DNA of 64,000 nt. It comes from Sphingomonas sp. TREG-RG-20F-R18-01 (GTDB taxonomy: Bacteria; Pseudomonadota; Alphaproteobacteria; Sphingomonadales; Sphingomonadaceae). Below are positions 18,303-26,318 of this stretch, piece by piece; within the stretch, counting starts at the first letter, position 1, and each line of letters opens with the position of its first letter. The notes beneath the pieces were generated by a model. That model had not been told where the DNA came from. It did no database searches and saw nothing but the letters and a program-made list of their open reading frames with translations. Made by a program: the position numbers and the translations under genes. The stretch lies in assembly GCF_022662475.1 (NCBI RefSeq), contig NZ_JAKNQQ010000004.1:1-64000 (forward strand), written 5' to 3'.

Positions 18303-19437
18303 CGGCGACACCCTTTGCGATCCGTGCGGACGCATGGCCGTCGCCGAACGGATTGTGGGCGCGGGCCATGGCCTGGTACGCCGCCTTGTCGTCGATGAGC
18401 GTTGATATTTCGGAAACGATGCGGTCGGTGTCGGTGCCGACGAGGCGCGCCGTGCCCGCCGCCACCCCTTCGGGGCGTTCGGTCGTCTCTCGCATCACCA
18501 GCACGGGCTTGGCGAGCGCGGGGGCTTCCTCCTGCACGCCGCCCGAATCGGTCAGCACGATATGCGCGAGATCGAGCGCACGGATGAAATGGGGATAATC
18601 GAGCGGATCGATCCGCGCGATGTTCGGCCGGTTCCCGAGCATCGCATCCATGACAGCCACGACATTGGGGTTGGGGTGCACCGGGAAGAGAATTGCCACG
18701 TCGTCGCGCGCCGCGATCCGGGCGAGGGCGTGCGCGATATTTTCCATCCCGCCGCCGAAATTCTCGCGCCGATGCGTGGTGACCAGAATGATGCGCTTCC
18801 CCGCGAACCGTTCGGCGATGGCGTCAAGCCCGGCGCCGAGGGCCGGGTCGGCGGCGAGCTTGGCACGTGTGGCATGGAGGGCGTCGATCACCGTATTGCC
18901 GGTCACGTGGATCGTCGTCGGATCGATCGCCTCGCGGAGGAGCGCTTCGGCTGCGGTTTCCGTCGGCGCATAATGCTGGTCCGCGATCGGCGCCACGATC
19001 CGGCGGTTCACCTCCTCGGGCCAGGGATGGTAGATGTCGCCCGACCGCAGCCCGGCCTCGACATGCGACACGGGCACCTTGCGATAATAGGCCGCCAGCG
19101 CCCCGACCATCGCGGTCGCGGTATCGCCCTGGACGATCACGCGATCGGGCCGCTCCGCATCCATCACGTCGCCCAGGCTGGTCAGCAGGCGCGCGGTCAG
19201 CCGGTCGAGCGACTGGCCGGGCTCCATCAGGTCGAGGTCGATATCCGGGACCAGGCCGGCAATCGCGAGCACCTGATCGAGCAGTCCGCGGTGCTGCGCG
19301 GTGACGCAGGTACGGACGATCAGCCCTGGGGTCGCGGCAAGCGCCGCAACGACCGGAAACAGCTTGATCGCTTCGGGACGAGTCCCGAAAATGACGAGGA
19401 CTTTGCGGAGCGCGGACGGGGCGGGTCGGTCGATCAT
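18286..19437 (-). CDS. wecB: UDP-N-acetylglucosamine 2-epimerase, non-hydrolysing
   Basis: Converts UDP-GlcNAc to UDP-ManNAc, the substrate for wecC. Family motifs in the 383-residue protein are FGTRPEAIKLFPVV, VTAQHRGLLDQVL, VQGDTATAMVGALAAYY, HVEAGLRSGD, NRRIVAPIADQHYAPTE, THRRENFGGG and LTDSGGVQEEAPALAKPV. It sits 34 bases after moeB on the same strand. Together with wecC it makes UDP-ManNAcA, a plausible donor for the WecG-family transferase at 58584. Confidence 0.95.
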   Translation of the reverse strand: MIDRPAPSALRKVLVIFGTRPEAIKLFPVVAALAATPGLIVRTCVTAQHRGLLDQVLAIAGLVPDIDLDLMEPGQSLDRLTARLLTSLGDVMDAERPDRVIVQGDTATAMVGALAAYYRKVPVSHVEAGLRSGDIYHPWPEEVNRRIVAPIADQHYAPTETAAEALLREAIDPTTIHVTGNTVIDALHATRAKLAADPALGAGLDAIAERFAGKRIILVTTHRRENFGGGMENIAHALARIAARDDVAILFPVHPNPNVVAVMDAMLGNRPNIARIDPLDYPHFIRALDLAHIVLTDSGGVQEEAPALAKPVLVMRETTERPEGVAAGTARLVGTDTDRIVSEISTLIDDKAAYQAMARAHNPFGDGHASARIAKGVADGFGF

Positions 19438-19471
19438 CCGGCGGGCTTAGCGCGGATCGCTTAAAGCCGCG

Positions 19472-20224
19472 CTAACCGCAGCACGGACATCCCGGATCCT
19501 TGGGCAGCGTAAGGGTGCGGAAGCGGAAGGCGAGGGCATCGACCAGCAGCAGCTTGCCCGCACTGTCCTCGCCAAAGCCGACGATGCTCCGCATCACCTC
19601 GAGCGCGGCGAGGCTGCCCATCACCCCGGTCATCGCCCCGATCACGCCCTGTTCCGCGCAACTGTCGCCCGCGGCATCATGCGCGTTGCCGACGAAGCAG
19701 CGGTAGCACGGCTTGTCCGGCTCCCACCCGCGAAACACGCCCAGCTGGCCCTCGAACTGGCCGACGGCGGACGACACCAACGGTATCCGCAGCGCATGCG
19801 CCGCATCGGCCACGGCGAGGCGCGTCGCGAAGCTGTCCGTGCCGTCGAGGACGACGTCGACCCCCTCCAGTAAGGCTGTGGCATTGCCCGCATCGAGCCG
19901 GACCGCGCACGTTTCGACCGTGACATGCGGCGTGATCCGCAACGCAGCGGCGCGGGCGGCCGCAACCTTCGCCGTGCCGACGTCGGCGTCGCCGAACAAC
20001 GTCTGACGCTGGAGATTGGAAAGATCGACGTGATCGTCGTCAATGAGGACGAGCCGCCCGACTCCCGCTGCCGCCAGATACTGGATCGCCGGGCTGCCGA
20101 TGCCACCGGCGCCAACCACCGCGACGCTTGACGCCTTGAGCCGCAACTGGCCTGCACCGCCCACTTCGCGGAGGACGATGTGGCGGGCGTAGCGATCGAG
20201 TTCGGCGTCGCCGAGCATGCTCAT
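19472..20224 (-). CDS. moeB: MoeB/ThiF-type sulfur-carrier adenylyltransferase
   Basis: An E1-like enzyme of 250 residues that adenylates the C-terminus of a small sulfur-carrier protein. The nucleotide-binding motif VAVVGAGGIGSPAIQYLAAAG is followed by DDDHVDLSNLQRQ and DGTDSFATR. The zinc-binding cysteine pairs are CYRC and a C-terminal CPCC. The rhodanese domain found in some MoeB/Uba4 proteins is absent. Whether it serves molybdopterin or thiamine synthesis cannot be told. It overlaps the upstream unknown gene by 4 bases. Confidence 0.9.
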   Translation of the reverse strand: MSMLGDAELDRYARHIVLREVGGAGQLRLKASSVAVVGAGGIGSPAIQYLAAAGVGRLVLIDDDHVDLSNLQRQTLFGDADVGTAKVAAARAAALRITPHVTVETCAVRLDAGNATALLEGVDVVLDGTDSFATRLAVADAAHALRIPLVSSAVGQFEGQLGVFRGWEPDKPCYRCFVGNAHDAAGDSCAEQGVIGAMTGVMGSLAALEVMRSIVGFGEDSAGKLLLVDALAFRFRTLTLPKDPGCPCCG

Positions 20225-20613
20225 CCGCGCCAGTCGAACACGATGGTCGTGCGGTACCAGCTATCGGTCATTCCCGGATGCAGCGCGATATTCCCGCGCG
20301 CGAACCCGGTGACCAAGCCAGCGGCATATTGCTCGATCGTGGGGCAGGCGATCGCATGGGGGACCACCCGGTGGATCGTCCCGTCGGCCCCAACGAGCGT
20401 TGCGACATCGACGCGGAGAACGTAATGCCCGTCGGCGGGGCGCTGCGCCACGCACCGTCCCGCAGCGATTTCCCCAGCGACGAAGGCGGAAACCTGCGGA
20501 GTCGCCTGGCGCGGTGCCACATACGGCAATGCCGGCAGCGCCGACCAATCCGACGGCAGCGATGGCGCGGCGGGGGGCGCGTCGGCCATCTGCAAGAAAA
20601 ATGCGGCGATCAT
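20221..20613 (-). CDS. Hypothetical protein between dut and moeB
   Basis: A 130-residue protein that overlaps dut (20610-20613) and moeB (20221-20224) by four bases each, so it is firmly part of the operon. The N-terminus [14 protein letters not shown] is briefly hydrophobic and could be a weak signal. The body has two cysteines (GRCVAQ and IACPTI) and a strand-rich C-terminus, [20 protein letters not shown] and [13 protein letters not shown], loosely like TonB C-terminal domains. No firm family is recognised. Confidence 0.7.
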   Translation of the reverse strand: MIAAFFLQMADAPPAAPSLPSDWSALPALPYVAPRQATPQVSAFVAGEIAAGRCVAQRPADGHYVLRVDVATLVGADGTIHRVVPHAIACPTIEQYAAGLVTGFARGNIALHPGMTDSWYRTTIVFDWRG

Positions 20614-21059
20614 CGTCCCGTCGACCCGAAACCCCCAACCCCTCGCGCGGTATCGTCCAGCATTTCGACGCGTTCCAGCGTCGCGCGTTGAACCGGGGCC
20701 GGAACGAGTTGTGCGATGCGGTCGCCCCGCGCGATCACAAAGGGCTCCTGCCCGAGGTTGACGAGAATGATCTTGACCTCACCGCGATAGTCGGAGTCGA
20801 TCGTACCGGGGGTGTTGAGGCACGTCACGCCATGCTTCAGTGCAAGGCCCGAACGCGGCCGTACCTGTACCTCGAACCCGGGCGGGATGGCGATGGCGAA
20901 GCCGGTCGCGATCGCCGCGCGGGTGCCGGGTGCGAGCGTCATGGCTTCGGCGGCGACCACATCCATGCCGGCGGCACCGTCGGTCGCATAAGCGGGTGGG
21001 GGCAGACCCTGACCATGCGCGAGGGTCTTGAGCTGAATCTTGATCGGGGAAGTCGTCAT
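20610..21059 (-). CDS. dut: Deoxyuridine triphosphatase
   Basis: Hydrolyses dUTP to dUMP and PPi, keeping uracil out of DNA. The five trimeric-dUTPase motifs appear in order: [47 protein letters not shown] and [10 protein letters not shown]. The ATG at 21059 gives 149 residues, the usual length. It begins the minus-strand operon dut-unknown-moeB-wecB-wecC. Confidence 0.95.
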   Translation of the reverse strand: MTTSPIKIQLKTLAHGQGLPPPAYATDGAAGMDVVAAEAMTLAPGTRAAIATGFAIAIPPGFEVQVRPRSGLALKHGVTCLNTPGTIDSDYRGEVKIILVNLGQEPFVIARGDRIAQLVPAPVQRATLERVEMLDDTARGVGGFGSTGR

Positions 21060-21144
21060 CCACTGCCAATAGCGTGCCTTGGCCCCGGCGCGAAGACGGG
21101 TCTGTCTTTCGTGCCCTAAAGGCACGCCGACAGTGGTCTGCGCT

Positions 21145-21169
21145 GGAACCGTAGAGCCGCTTACGGGTT
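21145..21169 (+). promoter_or_regulatory. Candidate EcfG (general stress) promoter
   Basis: GGAAC at 21145-21149 and GTT at 21167-21169 are 17 bases apart, matching the alphaproteobacterial EcfG pattern GGAAC-N16/17-(C/G)GTT. It lies about 33 bases before the start of the DUF3072 gene. The match is by eye and no transcription data are available. Confidence 0.5.
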
Positions 21170-21201
21170 AGGAACATACAAGAAACATCGAGAGACGTAT
21201 C

Positions 21202-21426
21202 ATGGATGAACCGCTGCACAACCCGAAGCTCGATGAGCATCCCGATTCGAATACCGAGAAGGATCCCGACAATTGGGTGTCGGGCGGCGACCCAATGACG
21301 GGCGCGCAGGCATCCTATCTCACCACCTTGTGCGAGGAAGCCAAGGTTGAGGCACCGAGCGCTGACCTGAGCAAGGCAGAAGCCTCCAAGATGATCGACG
21401 AACTGAAGCAGAAGCTCGGCCACTGA
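21202..21426 (+). CDS. DUF3072 family small protein
   Basis: A 74-residue, highly charged, soluble protein with the DUF3072 core TGAQASYLTTLCEEAKVE and the C-terminal helix SKAEASKMIDELKQKLG. The N-terminus is rich in Asp, Asn and Pro. Its function is unknown. It is a lone plus-strand gene between two minus-strand operons, has a candidate stress promoter at 21145 and is followed by a terminator, so it looks like an independently regulated insertion into the coaBC-dut neighbourhood. Confidence 0.75.
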   Translation: MDEPLHNPKLDEHPDSNTEKDPDNWVSGGDPMTGAQASYLTTLCEEAKVEAPSADLSKAEASKMIDELKQKLGH

Positions 21427-21442
21427 AGGCAGAGCGGAGTTT

Positions 21443-21471
21443 GCCCACCCCGGCCCGGCGCCGGAGTGGGC
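21443..21471. terminator. Hairpin between DUF3072 gene and coaB
   Basis: Arms 21443-21454 and 21460-21471 pair at 11 of 12 positions, a GC-rich stem with a five-base loop. No clear T-run follows. It lies at the junction of convergent genes and probably ends the DUF3072 transcript. Confidence 0.55.
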
Positions 21472-21523
21472 CTTGGTCGGGACTGGTGCGGGCCACGCGG
21501 AAGATTCCGGATCGGCGCGCGCT

Positions 21524-22186
21524 TTAGCCCCGCTTATGCTCCATCACGGTCTTCGCGATTCGCTCGGCCAGGCGTCCCGCTACGACGTCCTTAGCCATCC
21601 GTTCCCAGCTTTCCACGCCGGTCGCCGTCACGATATGAACGGTATTGGCATCGCCTCCCATGACATCTCCGCACACGTCGTTCGCGACGATCCAGTCGAC
21701 GGCCTTGCGCAGGCGTTTGGCGGTGGCATGCTCGACCACGCGCTCGGTTTCCGCCGCGAAGCCGATCAGCAGTGGCGGACGCAGCGCGCTTCGCGCGAGC
21801 GTTGCCAGGATATCCGGGTTTTCGACCAGACGAAGTACCGGCGTCTCCAAGCCCTTCTTGATCTTCTGCGCCGCGCCCTCGACGCGCCAGTCGGCAACCG
21901 CCGCTACCATTACGGCTGCGTCGACCGGCAACGCCGCCTCGACCGCCGCTGCCATCTCCAGCGCGGTTTCCACATCGACGCGCAGGACGCAAGGCGGCGT
22001 TTCAAGCATTACCGGCCCCGCCACGAGCGTCACCCGGGCACCGAGTCGCGCCAGCGCCGCTGCAATCGCGAAGCCCTGCTTTCCCGACGAGCGGTTGGCG
22101 AGGTAGCGCACGGGATCGATCGGCTCATGCGTCGGGCCGGCGGTCACCAGGATATGCGTGCCGCTCAGCATCGCGTCGTCGGCCAT
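21524..22186 (-). CDS. coaB: Phosphopantothenate-cysteine ligase (CoaB domain)
   Basis: Joins cysteine to 4'-phosphopantothenate in coenzyme A synthesis. The 220-residue protein shows HILVTAGPTHEPIDPVRYL, NRSSGKQG, VMVAAVADWRV, KIKKG (the conserved lysine region) and NDVCGDVMG. It is the C-terminal half of the usual fused CoaBC. Here the ATG lies in the same frame directly after the TGA of coaC, with no base between. Either the two are made as separate, coupled proteins or rare readthrough gives a fusion. Confidence 0.9.
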   Translation of the reverse strand: MADDAMLSGTHILVTAGPTHEPIDPVRYLANRSSGKQGFAIAAALARLGARVTLVAGPVMLETPPCVLRVDVETALEMAAAVEAALPVDAAVMVAAVADWRVEGAAQKIKKGLETPVLRLVENPDILATLARSALRPPLLIGFAAETERVVEHATAKRLRKAVDWIVANDVCGDVMGGDANTVHIVTATGVESWERMAKDVVAGRLAERIAKTVMEHKRG

Positions 22187-22720
22187 TCAGCGTCCGAGCA
22201 TCTGCTGGATCGCCGTCAGGATCGCAGGCGGTTCGGGGAGCCGGCCCGGGCCAAATTCGCCGCACGCCATCGCGCCCTCGTCAGGGTCCAGCACGGTGAC
22301 GCCGTCGGCGCGCAGCGCCGCGACGTTGCGGACGGTGGCGGGGTGTTGCCACATCCGCACGTTCATCGCGGGGGCCGCAAGCACGCGCTTGTCGGTCGCG
22401 AGCAGCAGCGTCGTCGCAAGGTCGTCCGCGATGCCAGCCGCCATCTTCGCCATCAGGTCGGCCGTGGCAGGCGCGACGACGACCAGATCGGCTTCGCGGC
22501 TGAGCTGGATATGCCCCATCTCGACCTCGTCCTTCAGGTCCCACAGGCTGGTATGGACCTGGTTTTCGGAAAGCGCCGCCAAAGTCATCGGCGTGACGAA
22601 ATGCGCGCCCCCTGCGGTCAGCACGCATTTGACCGAAATTCCAGCCTTGCGGCATAGGCGGATCAGTTCGCTCGCCTTGTACGCCGCGATCCCACCGCCG
22701 ATGATCAGAAGGATTTTCAT
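22187..22720 (-). CDS. coaC: Phosphopantothenoylcysteine decarboxylase (CoaC domain)
   Basis: A flavoprotein of 177 residues that decarboxylates phosphopantothenoylcysteine. Visible motifs are the start MKILLIIGGGIAAYKA, the active-site His in MGHIQLSREADLVVVAPATAD, PAMNVRMWQHPAT, and the substrate-clamp cysteine in ACGEFGPGRLPEP. The start overlaps the preceding membrane-protein gene by four bases. It ends one in-frame stop codon before coaB, so the normal single coaBC gene is split here. Confidence 0.9.
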   Translation of the reverse strand: MKILLIIGGGIAAYKASELIRLCRKAGISVKCVLTAGGAHFVTPMTLAALSENQVHTSLWDLKDEVEMGHIQLSREADLVVVAPATADLMAKMAAGIADDLATTLLLATDKRVLAAPAMNVRMWQHPATVRNVAALRADGVTVLDPDEGAMACGEFGPGRLPEPPAILTAIQQMLGR

Positions 22721-23865
22721 CGCACGAGCCGCGTGACGGTGATCTTGCGGCGATCCCGTGCGCGCGCGATCAGGTCGCGGATCCCGTCGGGCGCGAATGC
22801 GAGGCCGACGAGGAGGGCCGGGGCAATCATCAATCCCCAATAGAAGGTGTCGCTCCGCCCGAACAGCCCGAGCAGCGCCGCATACCCGCAGAAAATCGTC
22901 AGGGCGCGGAGCGCGAGCGGTTCCGGCCAGCTCGCCCAGCCGAACAAGGCGAGACCCACCAGCGGCGCGGCGAGCAGCAGCGGCGCGATCGCAAGCGCCG
23001 TCGACAGGGTCATCGTCCGGACGAAATAACCGAAGCCGAGCAAGCCCGCCCAGCCCGGGGAAGCCGGATCGGTCGGGCGCACGACGGCGGCAACGGCATG
23101 AGCGTGGAACGCGACGACCACCGCGAGAATCATGAGCGTGATGCCCCATCCCAGTGCCTCGCGCCGATTGCCCTCGGCGAAGGCGAGCACCGCCATGATG
23201 CCGACGTACAGCGCCGCTGTTTCGCGAAGCAACATTGCGACCAGCCCGATCGCGACCGCCGTGAGCCATCGGTCGTCGCGGCGCAGCGCCAGCGACAAGG
23301 CGATCAGCAAACCGGCCCAGATTTCGTGAAAACCGATCAGCCCGCGCTGCACAAACGCAACCATCCCGCCGGCGAGGAGGAGCATCGCGAACACCAGGGG
23401 CGGCGTGCGCCGGAAGGCCGGGCGCAACCGCACGAACCACGCCGCTGCTACGCCGGCCGCGAGCAGATAGAGGATACCCAGCATGCCCGTCGGCGGAACG
23501 TGCGCCTGGATCATCGTCAACGCTGGCAGGCGGAACGTTACAAACGGACGGAGCGGATAGTCGCCCCGGCGCAGGGCGTTGGCGGCAACGCTGTAATAGT
23601 CACCGCCGCCCCGGACACCGGAGACGATCGAATCGTACAAGAGGAGATCGGTCTGCGCCTCCATGCGCGCCGGATCATCCGGATTGCCGGCGGGCGGGGG
23701 CGGGCTGGCCAGCGCCAGCAGCGTGGCCGCCAGCAGCAGCGCGACCAACCCCAGACCCCAGCGTGCCTGCAGCCGAGTGAGAGCGGCAAAGCGGGACGGC
23801 AGGACGAGCCATAGCGGCGCGCGCGGCGCGGCGGGGGGTGGCGTGGCTACCCCCACAGCATCCAT
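22717..23865 (-). CDS. Polytopic membrane protein of unknown function
   Basis: A 382-residue protein with roughly nine or ten membrane helices. The early periplasm-facing segment contains SGVRGGGDYYSVAANALRRG and RPFVTFRLPALT, which resembles first loops of GT-C type (Dol-P-sugar-dependent) glycosyltransferases. A short basic tail (ARARDRRKITV) ends it. It overlaps ubiB by 19 bases and coaC by 4. I chose the ATG at 23865 because frames further upstream only shadow ubiB. The glycosyltransferase idea is an inference from topology. Confidence 0.75.
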   Translation of the reverse strand: MDAVGVATPPPAAPRAPLWLVLPSRFAALTRLQARWGLGLVALLLAATLLALASPPPPAGNPDDPARMEAQTDLLLYDSIVSGVRGGGDYYSVAANALRRGDYPLRPFVTFRLPALTMIQAHVPPTGMLGILYLLAAGVAAAWFVRLRPAFRRTPPLVFAMLLLAGGMVAFVQRGLIGFHEIWAGLLIALSLALRRDDRWLTAVAIGLVAMLLRETAALYVGIMAVLAFAEGNRREALGWGITLMILAVVVAFHAHAVAAVVRPTDPASPGWAGLLGFGYFVRTMTLSTALAIAPLLLAAPLVGLALFGWASWPEPLALRALTIFCGYAALLGLFGRSDTFYWGLMIAPALLVGLAFAPDGIRDLIARARDRRKITVTRLVR

Positions 23866-25379
23866 CCGACGCCGAGGCTCGCGGTTGCGCTGACCAGCGC
23901 GACGACCGCATAGCGCCAGCCCCCGAAGGGGACGATCTCGATATGTCGCAGCGGCGGCTCGGGCGGTGCGCCGGGCGGGTTGGGGAAGCGCCGCTCGATG
24001 TTGCGGATAAGGTCGGGCAAACGCGCAAAGGTGCGCAGGTCGGTGATGATCCGGTCCGCGACGGCCGCTTCCGGGCCGAGTTCGGTACGGATCCACTCGC
24101 GCACGAACGGGGCTGCCGCATCCCACAGGTTAATCTCGGGATCGAGGCTGGTGGCCACGCCCTCCACCATCACCATCGTCTTCTGCAGCAGCAGCAGATG
24201 CGGCTGCGTCTGCATGTCGAAGTCGCGCGTGATGTTGAACAGCCCGTCGAGCATCATCCCGATCGACATGTCCTTGACCGCCATCCCGCGCATCGGCTCG
24301 CCGACCGCGCGCAGTGCCGTCGCGAACTCGGCGACGTTGTGATGCGCGGGCACATAGCCCGCCTCGAAATGGATCTCGGCGACGCGTTTGTAATTGCCGG
24401 TGATCAGCCCGTAGAGGATCTCCGCCAGCCACACCCGCGCGCGCCGGTCGATCCGGCCCATGATCCCGAAGTCGATCGCCGCGATCTTGTTTCCGGGCAG
24501 CGCGAACAGGTTGCCCTGGTGCATGTCGGCATGGAAGAATCCTTCCGCGATCGCCTGGCGCAGGAAGGCGTGAACCAGCGTGTTCGCCAGTTGCGGCAGG
24601 TCATAGCCCGCCGCGATCAGCGCGGTGCGGTTCGACAGCTTGATCCCGTCAATCCATTCGAGCGTCAGCACCTTGCCGGTGGTGCGCTGCCAGTCGATCT
24701 TGGGAACGGTGAAGTCGGGCTCGGCAAGCATCGAATCGGCGAGTTCGGAGGCGGATGCGGCCTCGCGCCGCAGATCCAGTTCGCGCGCGGTCCAGCGCTT
24801 GAACGTCTCGATCGTCAGGCGTGGGCGCAGGCGGGAAAGTTCGCCGCCCATCGCCTCGACCTGCGCCGCGGCCCATTCGTAGGTGTCGATCGCGCGGGTG
24901 AAGTCTTCCTCCACGCCGGGGCGCAGCACCTTGATCGCGACGGTGCGGCCATCGGCCGTCACCGCGCGGTGGACCTGCGCGATCGACGCGGCGCCCACGG
25001 GGACGGGCTCGATCGACTGGAACAGCTCGGCCGGATCCCGCTGGAACGCGCGGGTGAGCGCGGCGTGGATCGTCTCGTACGGGACGGGCGGCAGCGCATC
25101 CTGCAACCGCATGAGGTCGAGCGCGGCGGCGTCGCCGACCATGTCGGGGCGAGTCGCGAGCGTTTGCCCGAGCTTGATCGCCGCGGGACCGATCGCCTGG
25201 AGCGCATCGGCATAGCGCGGCACCTTTGGCACGCGCGCGCCGAACCGTGCGATCCGGGCGAGGCGGCGCACGGGGGCGGGGGTGTTGGGATCGCGTTCGA
25301 TCCCCTGCAGCGCACCGTGCCGCGCAAGGATGCGGCCCCATTTGAGCAGGCGCCAGAGATGGACAGCCGGCGCGGTCAT
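23847..25379 (-). CDS. ubiB: UbiB family atypical kinase for ubiquinone synthesis
   Basis: An ADCK/ABC1-like protein of 510 residues needed for ubiquinone biosynthesis. The KxGQ motif is AIKLGQTLATRPDMV; an alanine-rich loop precedes VAIKVLRPGV, HADMHQGNLFALPGNKIAAIDFG supplies the catalytic and metal motifs, and two C-terminal helices (YAVVALVSATASLGVGWMLW) anchor it to the membrane. The ATG at 25379 is preceded by GGGGAGGGGAGC, which is part of a palindromic repeat. Confidence 0.95.
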   Translation of the reverse strand: MTAPAVHLWRLLKWGRILARHGALQGIERDPNTPAPVRRLARIARFGARVPKVPRYADALQAIGPAAIKLGQTLATRPDMVGDAAALDLMRLQDALPPVPYETIHAALTRAFQRDPAELFQSIEPVPVGAASIAQVHRAVTADGRTVAIKVLRPGVEEDFTRAIDTYEWAAAQVEAMGGELSRLRPRLTIETFKRWTARELDLRREAASASELADSMLAEPDFTVPKIDWQRTTGKVLTLEWIDGIKLSNRTALIAAGYDLPQLANTLVHAFLRQAIAEGFFHADMHQGNLFALPGNKIAAIDFGIMGRIDRRARVWLAEILYGLITGNYKRVAEIHFEAGYVPAHHNVAEFATALRAVGEPMRGMAVKDMSIGMMLDGLFNITRDFDMQTQPHLLLLQKTMVMVEGVATSLDPEINLWDAAAPFVREWIRTELGPEAAVADRIITDLRTFARLPDLIRNIERRFPNPPGAPPEPPLRHIEIVPFGGWRYAVVALVSATASLGVGWMLWG

Positions 25380-25387
25380 GCGATGCT

Positions 25388-25501
25388 CCCCTCCCCTTCA
25401 GGGGAGGGGCTGGGGGTGGGGAAGGACTGGGTAGTGGACGAGGCGTAGGCGCGATGACCCAGGACGGCCCCACCCCAACCCCTCCCCTGAAGGGGAGGGG
25501 C
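25388..25501. repeat. Nested palindromic repeat between ubiE and ubiB
   Basis: Both outer arms contain a small hairpin of the form CCCCTCCCC-TTCA-GGGGAGGGG (about 25388-25410 and 25479-25501). The arms are inverted to each other, including the flanking TGGGGGTGGGG and CCCCACCCCAACC. The element fills most of the 139-base gap between ubiE and ubiB. Its ubiB-proximal arm provides the purine-rich ribosome site of ubiB. It differs in sequence from the repeats at 3156 and 29412. Confidence 0.75.
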
Positions 25502-25518
25502 ATTAAGCGTCGGCCGCA

Positions 25519-26262
25519 TCAAATCTTCCAGCCGTGGTGAATCGCGACCAGCCCGCCGAGCATCGGCTCCACCCCCGTCTGGATGAACCCTGCGTCGCGG
25601 ATCATCCCCTCGAAGGTCGGCATGTCGGGGAAGCGCCGGATCGATTCGATCAGATAGCGATAACTGTCCGCATCCTGCGCGAGCAGCTTGCCGAGCTGCG
25701 GCACGACCTTGTGCGAATAGGCATCGTACGCGTCGGCGAAGCCCGGCCAGACGGTCGTCGAGAATTCGAGGCAGAAGAACCGCCCGCCCCGCCGCAAGAC
25801 GCGGTGCGCTTCGCGCAAAGCCTTGGGGATGTCGGTGACGTTCCGGATCCCGAACGCGATTGTGTACGCATCGAAGAAGCGGTCGGGGAAAGCCAGCGTC
25901 TCGGCATTCGCTTCGGTCCACACGAGGCCGTCGATACCACGCTTTGCCGCGCGCTCCATCCCGACTTCGAGCATTTGCGGGTTGATGTCGGCGACCGTCA
26001 CGCTCGCACCCGATTCGGCGATGCGGAAGGCGATGTCGCCGGTGCCGCCCGCCATATCGAGGATCTGCTCACCCTCGCGCGGTTTCAGACGGCGGACGAA
26101 GCGGTCCTTCCAGACGCGGTGCATCCCGCCCGACATCGCGTCGTTCATGATGTCGTAGCGCGCGGCGACGCTCGAGAAGACGCCGCCGACACGGGCGGTC
26201 TTTTCGGAGGCGGGGATGTCTTCGTAGCCGAAGGAGACGGTATCGGGTGCGGGGGCGTTCAT
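25519..26262 (-). CDS. ubiE: Ubiquinone/menaquinone methyltransferase
   Basis: A SAM-dependent C-methyltransferase of ubiquinone synthesis, 247 residues. Motifs are SVAARYDIMNDAMSGGMHRVWK, the SAM-binding ILDMAGGTGDIAFR, FGIRNVTDIPKALREAHRVL and the terminal GGLVAIHHGWK. The ATG at 26262 (MNAPAPDTVSFG) fits family starts; an upstream ATG at 26304 would add 14 atypical residues. It leads the minus-strand operon with ubiB and coaC/coaB and is divergent from mutM. Confidence 0.95.
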   Translation of the reverse strand: MNAPAPDTVSFGYEDIPASEKTARVGGVFSSVAARYDIMNDAMSGGMHRVWKDRFVRRLKPREGEQILDMAGGTGDIAFRIAESGASVTVADINPQMLEVGMERAAKRGIDGLVWTEANAETLAFPDRFFDAYTIAFGIRNVTDIPKALREAHRVLRRGGRFFCLEFSTTVWPGFADAYDAYSHKVVPQLGKLLAQDADSYRYLIESIRRFPDMPTFEGMIRDAGFIQTGVEPMLGGLVAIHHGWKI

Positions 26263-26318
26263 GGCGACCGCTCTAGCCAGTGCTTGTGGCGCGGGCAAAC
26301 GCAACCTAGCTGATTGCG

